NCBI GenBank assembly: GCA_965198415.1
Contig: CBDAPN010000032.1
Coordinates: forward strand, 496,001-560,000
Source of the DNA: Endozoicomonas sp965198415
GTDB taxonomy: Bacteria; Pseudomonadota; Gammaproteobacteria; Pseudomonadales; Endozoicomonadaceae
DNA: 64,000 nucleotides
Direction of reading: 5' to 3'
Under the pieces are notes generated by a model, which did not search any database, was not told the DNA's origin, and saw only the letters and a program-made list of their open reading frames with translations. This document shows, piece after piece, positions 9,662 through 19,552 of this stretch (positions are counted from its first letter, which is position 1; the number at the start of each line of letters is the position of its first letter). Position numbers and translations under genes: made by a program.

Positions 9662-10582
9662 TTAAATAATGAGGTCAAAGTTATTAACATGACTCGAAAA
9701 CGGCTGATCTTCTAAACCGTTGTTTGAAGATAGCCATTCGAGACCATATAAATCGCAAGAAAAATGCTGCTCTTCTAAAAGATTCGTCATCGTAAAATGT
9801 ATATCGTTTCCACTTAGGGTAGTGCTACCCGACGGCTCACCATTATCGACTACAGAGCTAGGGAGTGCCTTATCTTCTGTTGATGCTGGTAAATTCTGTT
9901 CTGCCTCTGCTCTTTTGCCAGCACATGGTTTCTGGGGGGACGAGGAGTGCGTGCCCACCTGCAACAACTCAGCATTAGAGCTTGTATTGGTGTCATTTGG
10001 TTTTTGTGTTTTGCTGTGAGTTTTCAGATGTCTGTCGCGGCTGAATTTCTGTGAAAATGCTCTGTTACAGTCAGTATATGAGCAAACAAAAGGCTTTTCA
10101 CCGGTGTGAATACGATAATGGGTTTTGAGTGCGGCCCGCAGTTTGAAGGCCATACCGCAGTCAGGATATTGGCAAAGAAAAAGCTTTATAACTTCTTTTT
10201 CAGTTTTTTTTCTGTTAGGGTCTGGGTGATTCTCTCGATAATGTCTACTGAGGCTTCCATTAAATTTGTATGATTTATCGCATCCATCAAAATTGCAAGT
10301 AAACAACTTTTCACCAGTGTGCTTAGCCATATGATGTCTGAGGCGACTTTCCCATATGAATGAAGCTTGACAGACGTCGCATATAAATTTTTTAACTTCC
10401 TTCTTAGATACTTTCACACCCTTCAAGCTGCCAGATGATTCATCGCTACAGATTTTTGCCTCAGTAGCGCTGCATGGCGATTGAGAAAAGTCAGTTCCAG
10501 TAAAAATAGTAGAGTTCACAATAACAGCCCGTTGTCTTTTGGAGAAAAAGATAAAGTAACCACAACCCAATACTTCGACCAC
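9662..10582 (-). CDS. Eukaryotic-like protein with four tandem C2H2 zinc fingers
   Basis: 306 residues with a GTG start at 10582. Four consecutive TFIIIA-class fingers can be read. Finger 1 uses C68, C71, H84, H88. Finger 2 uses C96, C101, H114, H119. Finger 3 uses C137, C142, H155, H159. Finger 4 uses C167, C172, H185, H189. Each has the conserved aromatic and Leu core. Linkers include TGEKLF and the exact eukaryotic TGEKPF. Fingers with Cx4C spacing resemble GLI/ZIC/TFIIIA types. Bacterial Ros/MucR proteins carry one finger of a different fold, so this architecture is foreign to bacteria. The N-terminus (1-65) is low in motifs, and the C-terminus (190-306) is Ser/Asn-rich and acidic, as in activation-type tails. 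Probable role, by inference: a protein delivered into host cells to bind DNA or RNA. No signal peptide is seen. A duplicated 207-bp segment lies just upstream. The start codon is uncertain. Confidence 0.85.
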   Translation of the reverse strand: MVEVLGCGYFIFFSKRQRAVIVNSTIFTGTDFSQSPCSATEAKICSDESSGSLKGVKVSKKEVKKFICDVCQASFIWESRLRHHMAKHTGEKLFTCNFDGCDKSYKFNGSLSRHYRENHPDPNRKKTEKEVIKLFLCQYPDCGMAFKLRAALKTHYRIHTGEKPFVCSYTDCNRAFSQKFSRDRHLKTHSKTQKPNDTNTSSNAELLQVGTHSSSPQKPCAGKRAEAEQNLPASTEDKALPSSVVDNGEPSGSTTLSGNDIHFTMTNLLEEQHFSCDLYGLEWLSSNNGLEDQPFSSHVNNFDLII

Positions 10583-10626
10583 GGCGTGGTTATTTAGTTC
10601 CCCTTTTTATATTAAAAAAAACCCGC

Positions 10627-10833
10627 TGTTTCAGAATAGAAGTCGCCATTTATGGGAAAATACTGAACACAAGCGTTCAATTCATGTAACCAGCTTTATT
10701 AGCACTATTGTTGTAAATATTATGAACAACTTGTGAAACTGATGTAGGGAAATTGATTTGAGTAACTGTTGGAAAATACTATTACAATGCTTCATCCTTT
10801 AACCAAAGAGCAGTGAGACCACTGACAACACTA
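10627..10833. repeat. 207-bp direct repeat, copy 1 (upstream of the zinc-finger gene)
   Basis: This segment is nearly identical to 11251-11457, with scattered single-base differences. Read on the minus strand it ends 44 bases before the zinc-finger start, so it probably carries that gene's promoter and leader. At its downstream edge it encodes an ATG followed by MATSILK, a possible short leader ORF that ends just before the zinc-finger start. Confidence 0.85.
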
Positions 10834-11250
10834 ATCATAATACTTGGAACAAACAGGACAATCTAACTTTATTGCAATATACTCTGATTCAAAAGAACCA
10901 TTTAAAAGCAACGAATTAAAATAACTTTTTCTATTCACAGCCATATTTTCTTTATATCCAAAAATCCATTTCAGTACTTCCGCAGCAACTACGCAGTATA
11001 TTAAAAACACATACTATGCCAACTCTGTCATTAACCCATTGTCTTTTATTTTCGAGGCAGCATTACTTTCTCTATCTACATCACAAATTAACTAAGCGCC
11101 AAGTAAACCATCATACTGGCCAGCTTTAACCGGATTTCTAATTCTTGGCCTGCCTTCACTGCCAAGGGCAGCAAAGATTCCTGTTTCTCAACTGTGTCCC
11201 TTGGCATCAAGCCCGCCTTATCTTTATCGCGCAGTTTGTTCTCTCTCTGA
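10834..11250. other. AT-rich spacer between the two 207-bp repeats
   Basis: Mostly AT-rich sequence without a recognisable gene. The only open frame is a 61-codon minus-strand ORF (11088-11273), listed separately. The remainder shows nothing I can assign. Confidence 0.4.
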
Positions 11251-11273
11251 TGTTTCAGAATAGAAATCGCCAT
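11088..11273 (-). CDS. Possible small hypothetical protein (61 residues)
   Basis: A short open frame starts with MAISILKHQ inside the second 207-bp repeat and continues with a charged, helix-prone stretch (ENKLRDKDK, DTVEKQESLL, GQELEIRLKLASM). The same start context (MATSILK) occurs in repeat copy 1, where it ends after 19 codons. No convincing ribosome-binding site precedes the ATG and no family was recognised. It may be a remnant of a gene that once shared its upstream region with the zinc-finger gene. Confidence 0.25.
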   Translation of the reverse strand: MAISILKHQRENKLRDKDKAGLMPRDTVEKQESLLPLAVKAGQELEIRLKLASMMVYLALS

Positions 11274-11457
11274 TTATGGAAAAATACTGAACACAAGCGT
11301 TCAATTCATGCAACCAGCTTTGTTAGCACCATTGTTTCAAATATTATGAACAACTTGTGAAACTAGTGTAGGGAAATTGATTTGAGTAACTGTTGGAAAA
11401 TACTATTATTGTGTTTCATGCTTTAACCAAAGAGCAGTGAGACCACTGACAACACTA
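11251..11457. repeat. 207-bp direct repeat, copy 2
   Basis: Near-identical to 10627-10833 and in the same orientation. Both begin with TGTTTCAGAATAGAA and end with ACTGACAACACTA. The spacing between copies is 417 bases. Nothing in the repeat resembles transposase coding sequence or terminal inverted repeats. Confidence 0.85.
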
Positions 11458-11737
11458 CCGACTAAAGACCTGCCACCCAACCTGCCTAAGTATATTGACC
11501 AACAGCAGGAGTCGGTCTTCCAAGATTCGGTTCGGATAAAAACAACAGTGACAACACACCAAAAAGAAACACGGGCTACAATCCAACAGTAAACAAACCA
11601 GTTGAGCTAACACCTCGCCAAGGATTCCAACCGCCACACTCAGCGATGGTATCCAGCAGTTTAATGTACCCATCTCACGCTGATGGTCATGTGGTCAGTA
11701 CAGCCGTTCTTAAATACGTAAAAAAGGAGTAGTCACT
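11458..11737. other. Unassigned spacer upstream of the acylase gene
   Basis: No gene was recognised. A short plus-strand open stretch from about 11455 (LPTKDLPPNLPKYIDQQQ...) ends at a stop near 11590 and may be a decayed coding fragment. The acylase ribosome-binding site (AAAGGAG) is at the right end. Confidence 0.35.
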
Positions 11738-14125
11738 ATGCTAACGTGGTTGAAGCGAGGCTTCTTTGTCATTGTTTCGCTCGTTTTTATCATTATTTTG
11801 GCCGTTTTTATCCTCCTTCGACAAAGCCTCCCGACCCTGAGCGGCGAAGTTAAATCGCCTTTCCTGAGCGCTACGGTCACTGTTGAGCGAGACTCTCTGG
11901 GCGTTCCGTTGATTAGCGGAAAAAATCGCAGCGATATTGCCTTTGCCACTGGCTATATCCACGCTCAGGATCGCTTTTTCCAGATGGATATGAGCCGTCG
12001 GGTCGGTGCCGGTACTCTTTCAGAGCTCTTTGGTGCAGACACGCTAGAAAATGATAAACGTCAGAGAAAACATCGTTTTCGCCACGTAGCGCAGCAAACC
12101 CTCGCACTTGTAAACGACGAACAGTTGAGCCTGCTCAATGCTTACACAAACGGCGTTAATCAAGGCTTGGCCGATCTTGGACAGCGGCCATTTGAATACC
12201 TGTTGTTAGGGGTTGAGCCGCAGCCCTGGAAGAATGAAGATACCTTTTTGTCGGTATTTAGCCTGTACACCGGCCTTAACGATATTGATGCAAAGCGTGA
12301 CAATCTAAAAGGATTTCTCAGTCGTGTCACTTCAAAGCCGGTGATTGACTTTTTATCACCTACCAAAACCCGCTGGGACTCTCCCTTGCAGCCCAGCGAC
12401 CTGCCTGACATACCAACACCGGGGCCAGATCTGGTCAACTTACGCAGTAAAGGGGTTGAATTGTATGGAAATCTCAGTGGGATAACACTGGAAGATAACC
12501 TGATTGGCAGTAACAACTGGGCAGTTTCCGGCGCTCTAACCGCCAATGGTGCTGCAATCATTCAGAATGATATGCACCTTGCGCTCAAGGTTCCCACCGT
12601 TTGGTATCGCACTTCGTGGCGCTACCCTGACCCAGAGCAGCCTGGTGAGAATATCAGCATAACCGGCGTTACGTTCCCGGGCACGCCTTTTATGCTGGTT
12701 GGCAGCAATTCCCATGTGGCTTGGGGTTTTACCAATACCGGCGGCGATTGGGTTGACCTTGTTGAGCTGGAGATAAACGACGACAGATACATGACTCCCG
12801 AGGGCTTGAAGCCTCTGGAACGCTGGACTGAAACCATCCATATTAAAGGTCAACCGCCGCTTTTAGCTGAATACTTCGGTACACATTGGGGACCAGTTGT
12901 TGAGTCGGTATACGACGATACTCAATACGCTTTGCGCTGGATAGCGCACCAGCCCGAAGCTACCAACCTGAACCTGATGTATATGGAAAAAGCTGAAAAT
13001 GCTTTGCAGGTTATGGCCATTGCAAATCGCGTTGGAATGCCTCCGGTGAATGTTGCTGTAGGTGATCATCAGGGCAATATCGGCTGGACTATTGCCGGGC
13101 AGATCCCCAACCGCTCTGGCATTGATTCCACATACCCTCTGCCCTGGCAACGGGCGGATGAGAATTGGCAGGGCTGGTTGCCGGCGGTGGAGTATCCGCG
13201 GGTTTATAACCCCGAATCCAAACGAATCTGGACGGCCAATGCCCGCGTTGCCAGTGGCAAAGATAATGCCAAAATTGGTAACGGCGGTTATCTTCTCGGA
13301 GCTCGACAACTCCAGATTAAAAACGCACTGATGGCACTTGACAGCGCTAATGAAAAAAACATGCTGGAAGTTGCACTGGATCATCGTGCTTTATACATGA
13401 GCAACTGGCGTCGTTTAGTATTGGATACGCTTACTGAGGATGCACTGAAAAATCAGCCCGCCCGGCAAAAATTTCGTCATTACGTAGAAAACTGGTCTGC
13501 AAAGGCATCTACCGATGATGTGGGTTATCGTTTGCTCAGGGAGTATAACGATGCGCTTAAAATAAAAATTTTGTCGTCTATTGGACGTTATTTCCTATCT
13601 TTGTCACCACAGGCTAAAAGCGGCATAAAAGATGGCTTTATGCAAAACCTCAACCATGAAACCGAAATGGTTTGGCGGCTGCTGGATGAGCGACCTATGA
13701 ACTGGCTCAATCCACGTTACGAAAGCTGGGATGCGTTACTGCTTGAAACGGTAGACGAGGTTGTTCAGAACCTTGGTGGCGTGAACCAGCTAGCGAAAGC
13801 GACCTGGGGTCAGAGAAACACAGCAGATATACGACACCCAATGAGCAATAGCATTCCGGTGCTTGGCAAGTTACTGAAGATGCCAGCGGTTCCACTTTCT
13901 GGCGATACCTGGATGCCTAAAGCGCAGATTCCAAGCTTCGGAGTCTCCCAGCGCATGGTGGTTTCGCCCGGTCAGGAAGAGGCTGCGATTTTTCACATGC
14001 CCGGCGGACAAAGTGGCCACCCACTATCACCATTTTTTACTTCAGGTTATATGGACTGGGTAAACGGTACTGCCAGTTCATTCTTGCCTGGAAAGCCTGT
14101 GCATGTACTGACCATGAGCCCGTAA
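11738..14125 (+). CDS. Membrane-anchored penicillin acylase family protein (Ntn hydrolase)
   Basis: 795-residue precursor of the penicillin amidase / acyl-homoserine-lactone acylase family, which cleaves amide bonds of acylated substrates. A strong AAAGGAG precedes the ATG. One N-terminal transmembrane helix (about 8-28) anchors it, facing the periplasm. The alpha-chain part shows DSLGVPLI and the family motif FATGYIHAQDRFFQMD. The autocatalytic cleavage site is Gly257-Ser258 in the motif GSNNWAVSG, which leaves Ser258 as the new N-terminal nucleophile of the beta chain. QNDMHL, GVTFPGTPFMLVGSN and GFTNTGGDWVDL follow as in the family. The length matches family precursors (about 750-850). The substrate cannot be told from sequence: candidates are beta-lactam side chains, N-acyl-homoserine lactones or other acyl amides. 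It stands alone between the repeat region and the RHS gene. Confidence 0.9.
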   Translation: MLTWLKRGFFVIVSLVFIIILAVFILLRQSLPTLSGEVKSPFLSATVTVERDSLGVPLISGKNRSDIAFATGYIHAQDRFFQMDMSRRVGAGTLSELFGADTLENDKRQRKHRFRHVAQQTLALVNDEQLSLLNAYTNGVNQGLADLGQRPFEYLLLGVEPQPWKNEDTFLSVFSLYTGLNDIDAKRDNLKGFLSRVTSKPVIDFLSPTKTRWDSPLQPSDLPDIPTPGPDLVNLRSKGVELYGNLSGITLEDNLIGSNNWAVSGALTANGAAIIQNDMHLALKVPTVWYRTSWRYPDPEQPGENISITGVTFPGTPFMLVGSNSHVAWGFTNTGGDWVDLVELEINDDRYMTPEGLKPLERWTETIHIKGQPPLLAEYFGTHWGPVVESVYDDTQYALRWIAHQPEATNLNLMYMEKAENALQVMAIANRVGMPPVNVAVGDHQGNIGWTIAGQIPNRSGIDSTYPLPWQRADENWQGWLPAVEYPRVYNPESKRIWTANARVASGKDNAKIGNGGYLLGARQLQIKNALMALDSANEKNMLEVALDHRALYMSNWRRLVLDTLTEDALKNQPARQKFRHYVENWSAKASTDDVGYRLLREYNDALKIKILSSIGRYFLSLSPQAKSGIKDGFMQNLNHETEMVWRLLDERPMNWLNPRYESWDALLLETVDEVVQNLGGVNQLAKATWGQRNTADIRHPMSNSIPVLGKLLKMPAVPLSGDTWMPKAQIPSFGVSQRMVVSPGQEEAAIFHMPGGQSGHPLSPFFTSGYMDWVNGTASSFLPGKPVHVLTMSP

Positions 14126-14489
14126 TTCTTCTGATTTTGGTGCTTTTCAAACTGCATCTGGCTAACGGCTCCCCCTTGAAAAGGGGGCTTTGGCGTATGA
14201 CCGAAATCTTTTACTCAATGCCACGCCTCAAACCCGGTCTGTGGCCTGAATAACCAAGAACACCAAAAGAAATCACCCCATTGAAAGAGTGTGAGGGGTT
14301 TCTTTGTACTGGCAATAGCGAGTTGGTTAAAGACACCTGTTGTATTTCTATGAAATATCCGGGCTAGGTAACCAACATTTCAGTTCTTATGTTGTCCACT
14401 TAATGAATCTATAGTTAAGATGGTCGCAGGTTGTTAAGGTTTAGGTATGTGTGTAAGCCCTAATTTCATCTTATGTTGTCAATTTACTG
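14126..14489. other. Gap between the acylase and RHS genes, with two candidate terminators
   Basis: No gene was seen. The hairpin CCCCCTT-GAA-AAGGGGG (14171-14187) lies 45 bases after the acylase stop but has only a weak T-tail. A second hairpin (14267-14304, AAGAAA and CCCC pairing with GGGG and TTTCTT around a bulge) ends in a T-rich stretch. Either could end acylase transcription. Confidence 0.4.
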
Positions 14490-17400
14490 TTGATCGTACT
14501 GTTTTTCATTGGCAATGATGCGAACGCCTACAAAGGCAGCCACGCCTACAATCACAACAAATCGTTTAATGCTCAGGTAAATACAGCCACAGGAACTTTT
14601 TATTTTTCCTACCCGTTGATTAAAGCTCCGGGGCTGCGGATACCTCTAGAACTAAACCTGACCTACAGCTTTAATACCAAAGGCATGTTTGGCCTGCCCG
14701 CAGGCTGGACCCTTGATTTGGATTATATTAACGAAAAAACCGCACAACTCGGAGGTAAGCAGTGGCTGATTGACCCCTTATGGCACGATGAAACCGGCTT
14801 TGCCTCAGGGCTTAAATATTACAATCAACACGGCAGCGCACTTAAGGACGAGCTTATTTCAGTACCTGTTCCGCACAATCCGGAATTTAAATACCGCTAC
14901 CAATCACTGCACAAAGATGGCAGTAGGCAATATTTTTCACATCAAGGGTTGCTTATTTTACAGGTAGATCGTTTTGGTAATCAGGTACAGTACGATTACG
15001 AGAAGCCGGTTGAACAACTGGCCACGGCGCGACTGGCAACCATCCGGGATAATTATGGTAATGAATACCGTTTCAATTATGCACCTGATGAGATAATCAT
15101 CGATTATCCGGATGGGCGTGAGCAGCACATTTACTATAACAGCGAGGGCGTCGTAGAGATTATCAACCCATTAAAACAAAGTTATGCCATTACCTACAGA
15201 AACGCCGCCGGGCGAAAATTGCTGCATACTATGAAATCACCAGAAGGTCTGCAGACAGAGCTTGCCTACGACAGTATCCCTTACATAAGCCACTACGGTG
15301 CACGACAAATGCCGGTAGTTAAACTCTTTAAACAGTTCGATCTGGCTGATGACAAAATTCACCACGAGGCACATTATAAGTACGGTCTATCCAGTAATTA
15401 TACCGGTTATCCAACCTACCGGTTATCCAGTAACAGCGACAGCCTGATCGACAGCAACGATGAGGACTACAAGTACACGGTGGAAGTCACTCTGGTAAAT
15501 GGCGAGCAGTCGCATCATCAGGCTTATCAGTATAACTATCTGCACCTGCCCGTTGAGGTTCGCACTACCAGACAGGACACACCGATCTTTAAGACCACTT
15601 ACGCTTATGTCATTTCACCTTTTAAATACAGCCGCTCGACCAATTACGATAAACCGGCAACGGTTACAAATCATGTTTGGGATAAACACCATTCAGCCTA
15701 CTTGCCAAGCGATGAAACTTCATACACCTATGACCGCTTTGGCAATAAGCTAAGCCAAACCTATGCTGCTTACGATCAGCAACTTCAGCAATGGGTCACG
15801 CTTAACCAAACCACCAACAGTTACTTTTACAGTAATTACAGTCTACTGGCAGAGCGAAACCAAACGGACCTGCTTAGCGGCAAAGCCATTCGCACCCGCT
15901 ATAAGCTGGCGGCTTCTGGTAAAACCCATGGCGCTGAGCTGGTCAGCTGGAAACCCTCCAAAGCGATAAAAGACTGGCAACTCTGGCAATACAAGGGTTT
16001 CACTTTTGATAACAAAGGGCGTAAGTCCTCCAGTACTCTCAAATGGCTTGCTGATCATAAAGCAGGCATACAGTCAGTGAAGCACAGCACCGAATACCAC
16101 TTTAATGCAACAAGCCGCGTACTGAAAAAAACAGAAATAAGCGATAGTGGTCGTAAACACGTTCAATTCATTGATACCCGCAATGCCCGCAAACTGAAAA
16201 CCCTGACCCCCAAAGGTGAGCAGACAACATACACCTACGATGCGCTAAACCGCCCACTGACCCACACCGCCCCCGGAGGCTACACGTCTTACATAAGCTA
16301 CGAAGACTTCGCCAGCGATGGCCACAATGCGATCACCCACCAAAACCCCACAGGGTATAAAAAACGTTCCCTGCACGACGCTTCAGGCAGGCCTATTGCC
16401 CTGCAGGATCAGCATCAGGGAAGGTGGCGGACACTATCAAGCCAGTCCTTTGACAGCTTCGCTAAAATAGAGCGTAAGTCAGATATTCAGGGATTCATCA
16501 CAACCTTTGCCCATGATGAACAGGGCCGAAAAACACAAACCAAAGACCCCTGGGGCAATGTGCATCGCATTGAATACAACGACGTCGACAGGATTACTAC
16601 CACCTGGATTAATGAGCGCAAACATCAAGTCATCAAGAAAGTACCCTGGCAGCGTAAACGCATTACCCAGATCTACCCTGTTACCGACAACCCCCACAGT
16701 AAACCCGCACACTTTTTAGAAAAAGCCGTCGTGCACGATGCCTTTGATAAAGTCATTAATGCCAGTTCCGCCCTGATTGGCCTGCACACACAAACCCTCA
16801 GCCAACCCATTAACCACACCTATCAATACGACGCCAGTCAGAATCGTACAGAGGTTAGCACCACCACCTGGGACGGATTGCACACCACCAAAACCTACCA
16901 ATATGACTTGCTAAATCACCTTTATACCTGGCACAAGAGGATGTCAGCGCCAAAGTCTGGCAGCAGCCACGAGGGTTACCGTTATCTCTATGACGGAGAC
17001 GGTCTGCTTAAACAGGTGGAGTCGCCAAAAAACAAAGACGGTGAACGTTTTCATTTGCAGTACCGTTACGACAAAAACGGTAATCAAACCGAGCTGATAT
17101 TGCCCGACGGCCATCGCATTACTTATGCATACAATGAACGCGGTTTACGTACTCATTTACGCTGGCAAAGAGACAACAGCGACTATGAAGTAAAACAACA
17201 ATACGACGCAGCAGGCAAACTGATTCTGATCAGTAATAATAAAGGGCAAAAGATGCGTTATCGCTATAGCCCTGAAGGTTTTTTGCTGGACCTCTATTAT
17301 CCGGATAATCTTTCGTTGAGCTATACGCTGGATGACTACAATCACGTCACGGTGCAAAAAGATGTGAATCAGCAAGAGCGAAAGTTTGCATTTTTGCCGC

Positions 17401-19367
17401 AAGACAAAGGACGTTTATCGAGCGTTCAGATCGGCGACAGTCGCGTCGATTTTCATTATGGCAAAGACGATAATGGCCAACTTGGCCAGCTCATCAAACA
17501 AACCATCAACGACGCCAAAACAGGACAGACCAAAACTCATTTTTACTACGGCGCTTCTGGTCATGAAGTTAAGTCGACAAGCACCAATGACCGGGTTAAC
17601 TATGACGTGAATTATCAATATTCACCACGGGGAGAGCTCAGTACCCAGTCCTGGCAGCTGCATGAACAGGGTAAAGTACCGCAGACGCAGACCACTGAAT
17701 ATGAGTATGACGGCATGCAGCGCTTAACCGATGAGCGCCAGATTATTAAAAAAGGCAAAGAGGCGCACCATAAGCATACCCATTACCGCTATGACGGTAA
17801 TAACAACCTCATCGAAGAAAGAACCCGTACCCCCTGTGGCAAGCAAATTCTGTACTCATACAATCGCCTTGATCAACTAGAAAGCGTCAATATCAATGGT
17901 ACTTGTCACCGTGTTCTCCATGATGCCAGTGGACGTTTACGACAAGATCATCTTGGCACCCAATACGAGTATGACGATGCCGCCTACTTGTTAAGCGTTA
18001 CCCCTAAGAACCAGCAGCCGACCCACTATCAATACCTACCTAATGGCTTACTGTGGTGTAACTCTGCATTGCACTGCCACAACATTTCTTACTACCCGGA
18101 TATCAACAAAAATATTCAAGCTATCAAAAACGATCGCCAATGGCATTTGCCAGTGCGTTATGGCAAAAACATGGTGGCAATAAAAACCGCCGATGGCATG
18201 GATCAACTCTTTAAGTTGAATCAAAGCACCGGCGGCGTTTTGCACCAAAATGCAAACGCCAAGACGCATTTCAAGGTCAAAAACTTTGATGCCTACGGTC
18301 AACCGTCTGAGCAGGTAGAGTCCACGCAAAGTGAAGCCTCTAACATGTTTTTATGGAATCAAGAACTGACCGACCCTAAGACCTCGCTCACCTATTTACG
18401 CAATCGATTTTATTACCCGGCTTTGAGGCGTTTTATCACCAAAGATAGTCTGGCCGTAGACAACCGCTACGCTTACGCTCACGCAAGTCCGGTAAATTAC
18501 ATTGACCCCACCGGCCAGAGCCCGGTGTTATCTTACGTCTCGGGTGGTATATCTACCGCTTTGGGTATTCTGGGTATCTTCCTCTCCATACCAACTGGCG
18601 GCGCTTCTTTAACGATGTCCGCTGCTGCGGGGATTAGCGCAGGCGTGGGTAGCGCCATTTCAGGCGTTTCAGTCATTGGCGCACAAGCCGCTTTGAGTTC
18701 AGGCAATGCAGTGGCATCTGGGGCATTAACCATCACTGGCTTTATTCTGGATGCCATAGCGACTATCGAGCTTGTAGCGGCTGTAGCACCAGAAATAGCA
18801 AGCTTAATATCGGACAGTGCTCAATTTCCCCGAACGGAAATTTTTTCTACAGTACGAGAAATTAAAAACCCAAGAAAGCTCATTAATAATGATGTGGAGA
18901 AACTATCCGGTGAGAAAAGTGTTTTAGAGTCGAAGCCTGACTTTAATACCGTATTAAAAGATCTGCCCCGTGTTAAGGAATATACCGTTGACGGTGTGGA
19001 TATGCGCCAGCTGCTGCTGCAAGAACCCGCTTTTAACCCCGCGAAGGCGGGTGTAAGCAATGCTTTTTTTGAATCAGGGCATGTACATCAGGGCATAAGT
19101 GCAAATCTGCTGGAGACATTTATGAAATTTCATCCGGGTGAATTGTTAAATCAGGCAACAAGCAGCGCTACCCGAACCATACCTGCGAGCTATGAAGTTA
19201 CCGGCAATGTGGCTCGTTTAAATACAATGTGGTCGGTGTTAAAGGTTTCAGAAGATGAAGAGTATGAAACAGGCCCAGAGTTCATGTCTACATTAACGAT
19301 GGTCTATGACCGTGTAAAACAAAGTTACTCTTGGTATTTTGAATATCCATTAGGTACAACAAACTAA
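14490..19367 (+). CDS. Exported RHS/YD-repeat protein with variable C-terminal domain
   Basis: 1625 residues. Dozens of YD-type repeats (for example YDRFGNKLSQTY, YDALNRPLTHT, YRYDKNGNQTEL, YEYDDAAYLLSV) should form the hollow beta-cocoon of RHS/TcC proteins. The RHS core ends with NRFYYPALRRFITKDS ... YAYAHASPVNYIDPTG near residue 1342. A Gly/Ala/Ser-rich hydrophobic segment of about 90 residues follows, then a ~180-residue tail of unknown family, the position where toxin domains sit in polymorphic RHS toxins. The N-terminus is a hydrophobic stretch ending in NDANA, like a Sec signal. The only start with no stop before it is TTG at 14490, with a weak upstream site. No PAAR or VgrG domain is present, so export rather than type VI loading is suggested. 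No same-strand immunity gene follows. Inference: secreted toxin or adhesin. Confidence 0.85.
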   Translation: MIVLFFIGNDANAYKGSHAYNHNKSFNAQVNTATGTFYFSYPLIKAPGLRIPLELNLTYSFNTKGMFGLPAGWTLDLDYINEKTAQLGGKQWLIDPLWHDETGFASGLKYYNQHGSALKDELISVPVPHNPEFKYRYQSLHKDGSRQYFSHQGLLILQVDRFGNQVQYDYEKPVEQLATARLATIRDNYGNEYRFNYAPDEIIIDYPDGREQHIYYNSEGVVEIINPLKQSYAITYRNAAGRKLLHTMKSPEGLQTELAYDSIPYISHYGARQMPVVKLFKQFDLADDKIHHEAHYKYGLSSNYTGYPTYRLSSNSDSLIDSNDEDYKYTVEVTLVNGEQSHHQAYQYNYLHLPVEVRTTRQDTPIFKTTYAYVISPFKYSRSTNYDKPATVTNHVWDKHHSAYLPSDETSYTYDRFGNKLSQTYAAYDQQLQQWVTLNQTTNSYFYSNYSLLAERNQTDLLSGKAIRTRYKLAASGKTHGAELVSWKPSKAIKDWQLWQYKGFTFDNKGRKSSSTLKWLADHKAGIQSVKHSTEYHFNATSRVLKKTEISDSGRKHVQFIDTRNARKLKTLTPKGEQTTYTYDALNRPLTHTAPGGYTSYISYEDFASDGHNAITHQNPTGYKKRSLHDASGRPIALQDQHQGRWRTLSSQSFDSFAKIERKSDIQGFITTFAHDEQGRKTQTKDPWGNVHRIEYNDVDRITTTWINERKHQVIKKVPWQRKRITQIYPVTDNPHSKPAHFLEKAVVHDAFDKVINASSALIGLHTQTLSQPINHTYQYDASQNRTEVSTTTWDGLHTTKTYQYDLLNHLYTWHKRMSAPKSGSSHEGYRYLYDGDGLLKQVESPKNKDGERFHLQYRYDKNGNQTELILPDGHRITYAYNERGLRTHLRWQRDNSDYEVKQQYDAAGKLILISNNKGQKMRYRYSPEGFLLDLYYPDNLSLSYTLDDYNHVTVQKDVNQQERKFAFLPQDKGRLSSVQIGDSRVDFHYGKDDNGQLGQLIKQTINDAKTGQTKTHFYYGASGHEVKSTSTNDRVNYDVNYQYSPRGELSTQSWQLHEQGKVPQTQTTEYEYDGMQRLTDERQIIKKGKEAHHKHTHYRYDGNNNLIEERTRTPCGKQILYSYNRLDQLESVNINGTCHRVLHDASGRLRQDHLGTQYEYDDAAYLLSVTPKNQQPTHYQYLPNGLLWCNSALHCHNISYYPDINKNIQAIKNDRQWHLPVRYGKNMVAIKTADGMDQLFKLNQSTGGVLHQNANAKTHFKVKNFDAYGQPSEQVESTQSEASNMFLWNQELTDPKTSLTYLRNRFYYPALRRFITKDSLAVDNRYAYAHASPVNYIDPTGQSPVLSYVSGGISTALGILGIFLSIPTGGASLTMSAAAGISAGVGSAISGVSVIGAQAALSSGNAVASGALTITGFILDAIATIELVAAVAPEIASLISDSAQFPRTEIFSTVREIKNPRKLINNDVEKLSGEKSVLESKPDFNTVLKDLPRVKEYTVDGVDMRQLLLQEPAFNPAKAGVSNAFFESGHVHQGISANLLETFMKFHPGELLNQATSSATRTIPASYEVTGNVARLNTMWSVLKVSEDEEYETGPEFMSTLTMVYDRVKQSYSWYFEYPLGTTN

Positions 19368-19552
19368 GATTAATTATTTTTGGTTATTTTCTTTAAATAA
19401 CGTGAACGAATATTCTGTCATTTTGGACAGATACTGTGTATGACTTAGCATAGGGCACATAGCCATGTTAGCGAAGCTTCAACATAACAGATTGTCTGTG
19501 AAAGGAGTCAGAATATATGATTTCAAATGATCAACCACCTAGATTAATCACA

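Noticed and set aside
11458..11673. Transposase fragment next to the second 207-bp repeat
   Set aside because: Short open stretches on both strands show no DDE motif, HTH or terminal repeat that would support a transposase.
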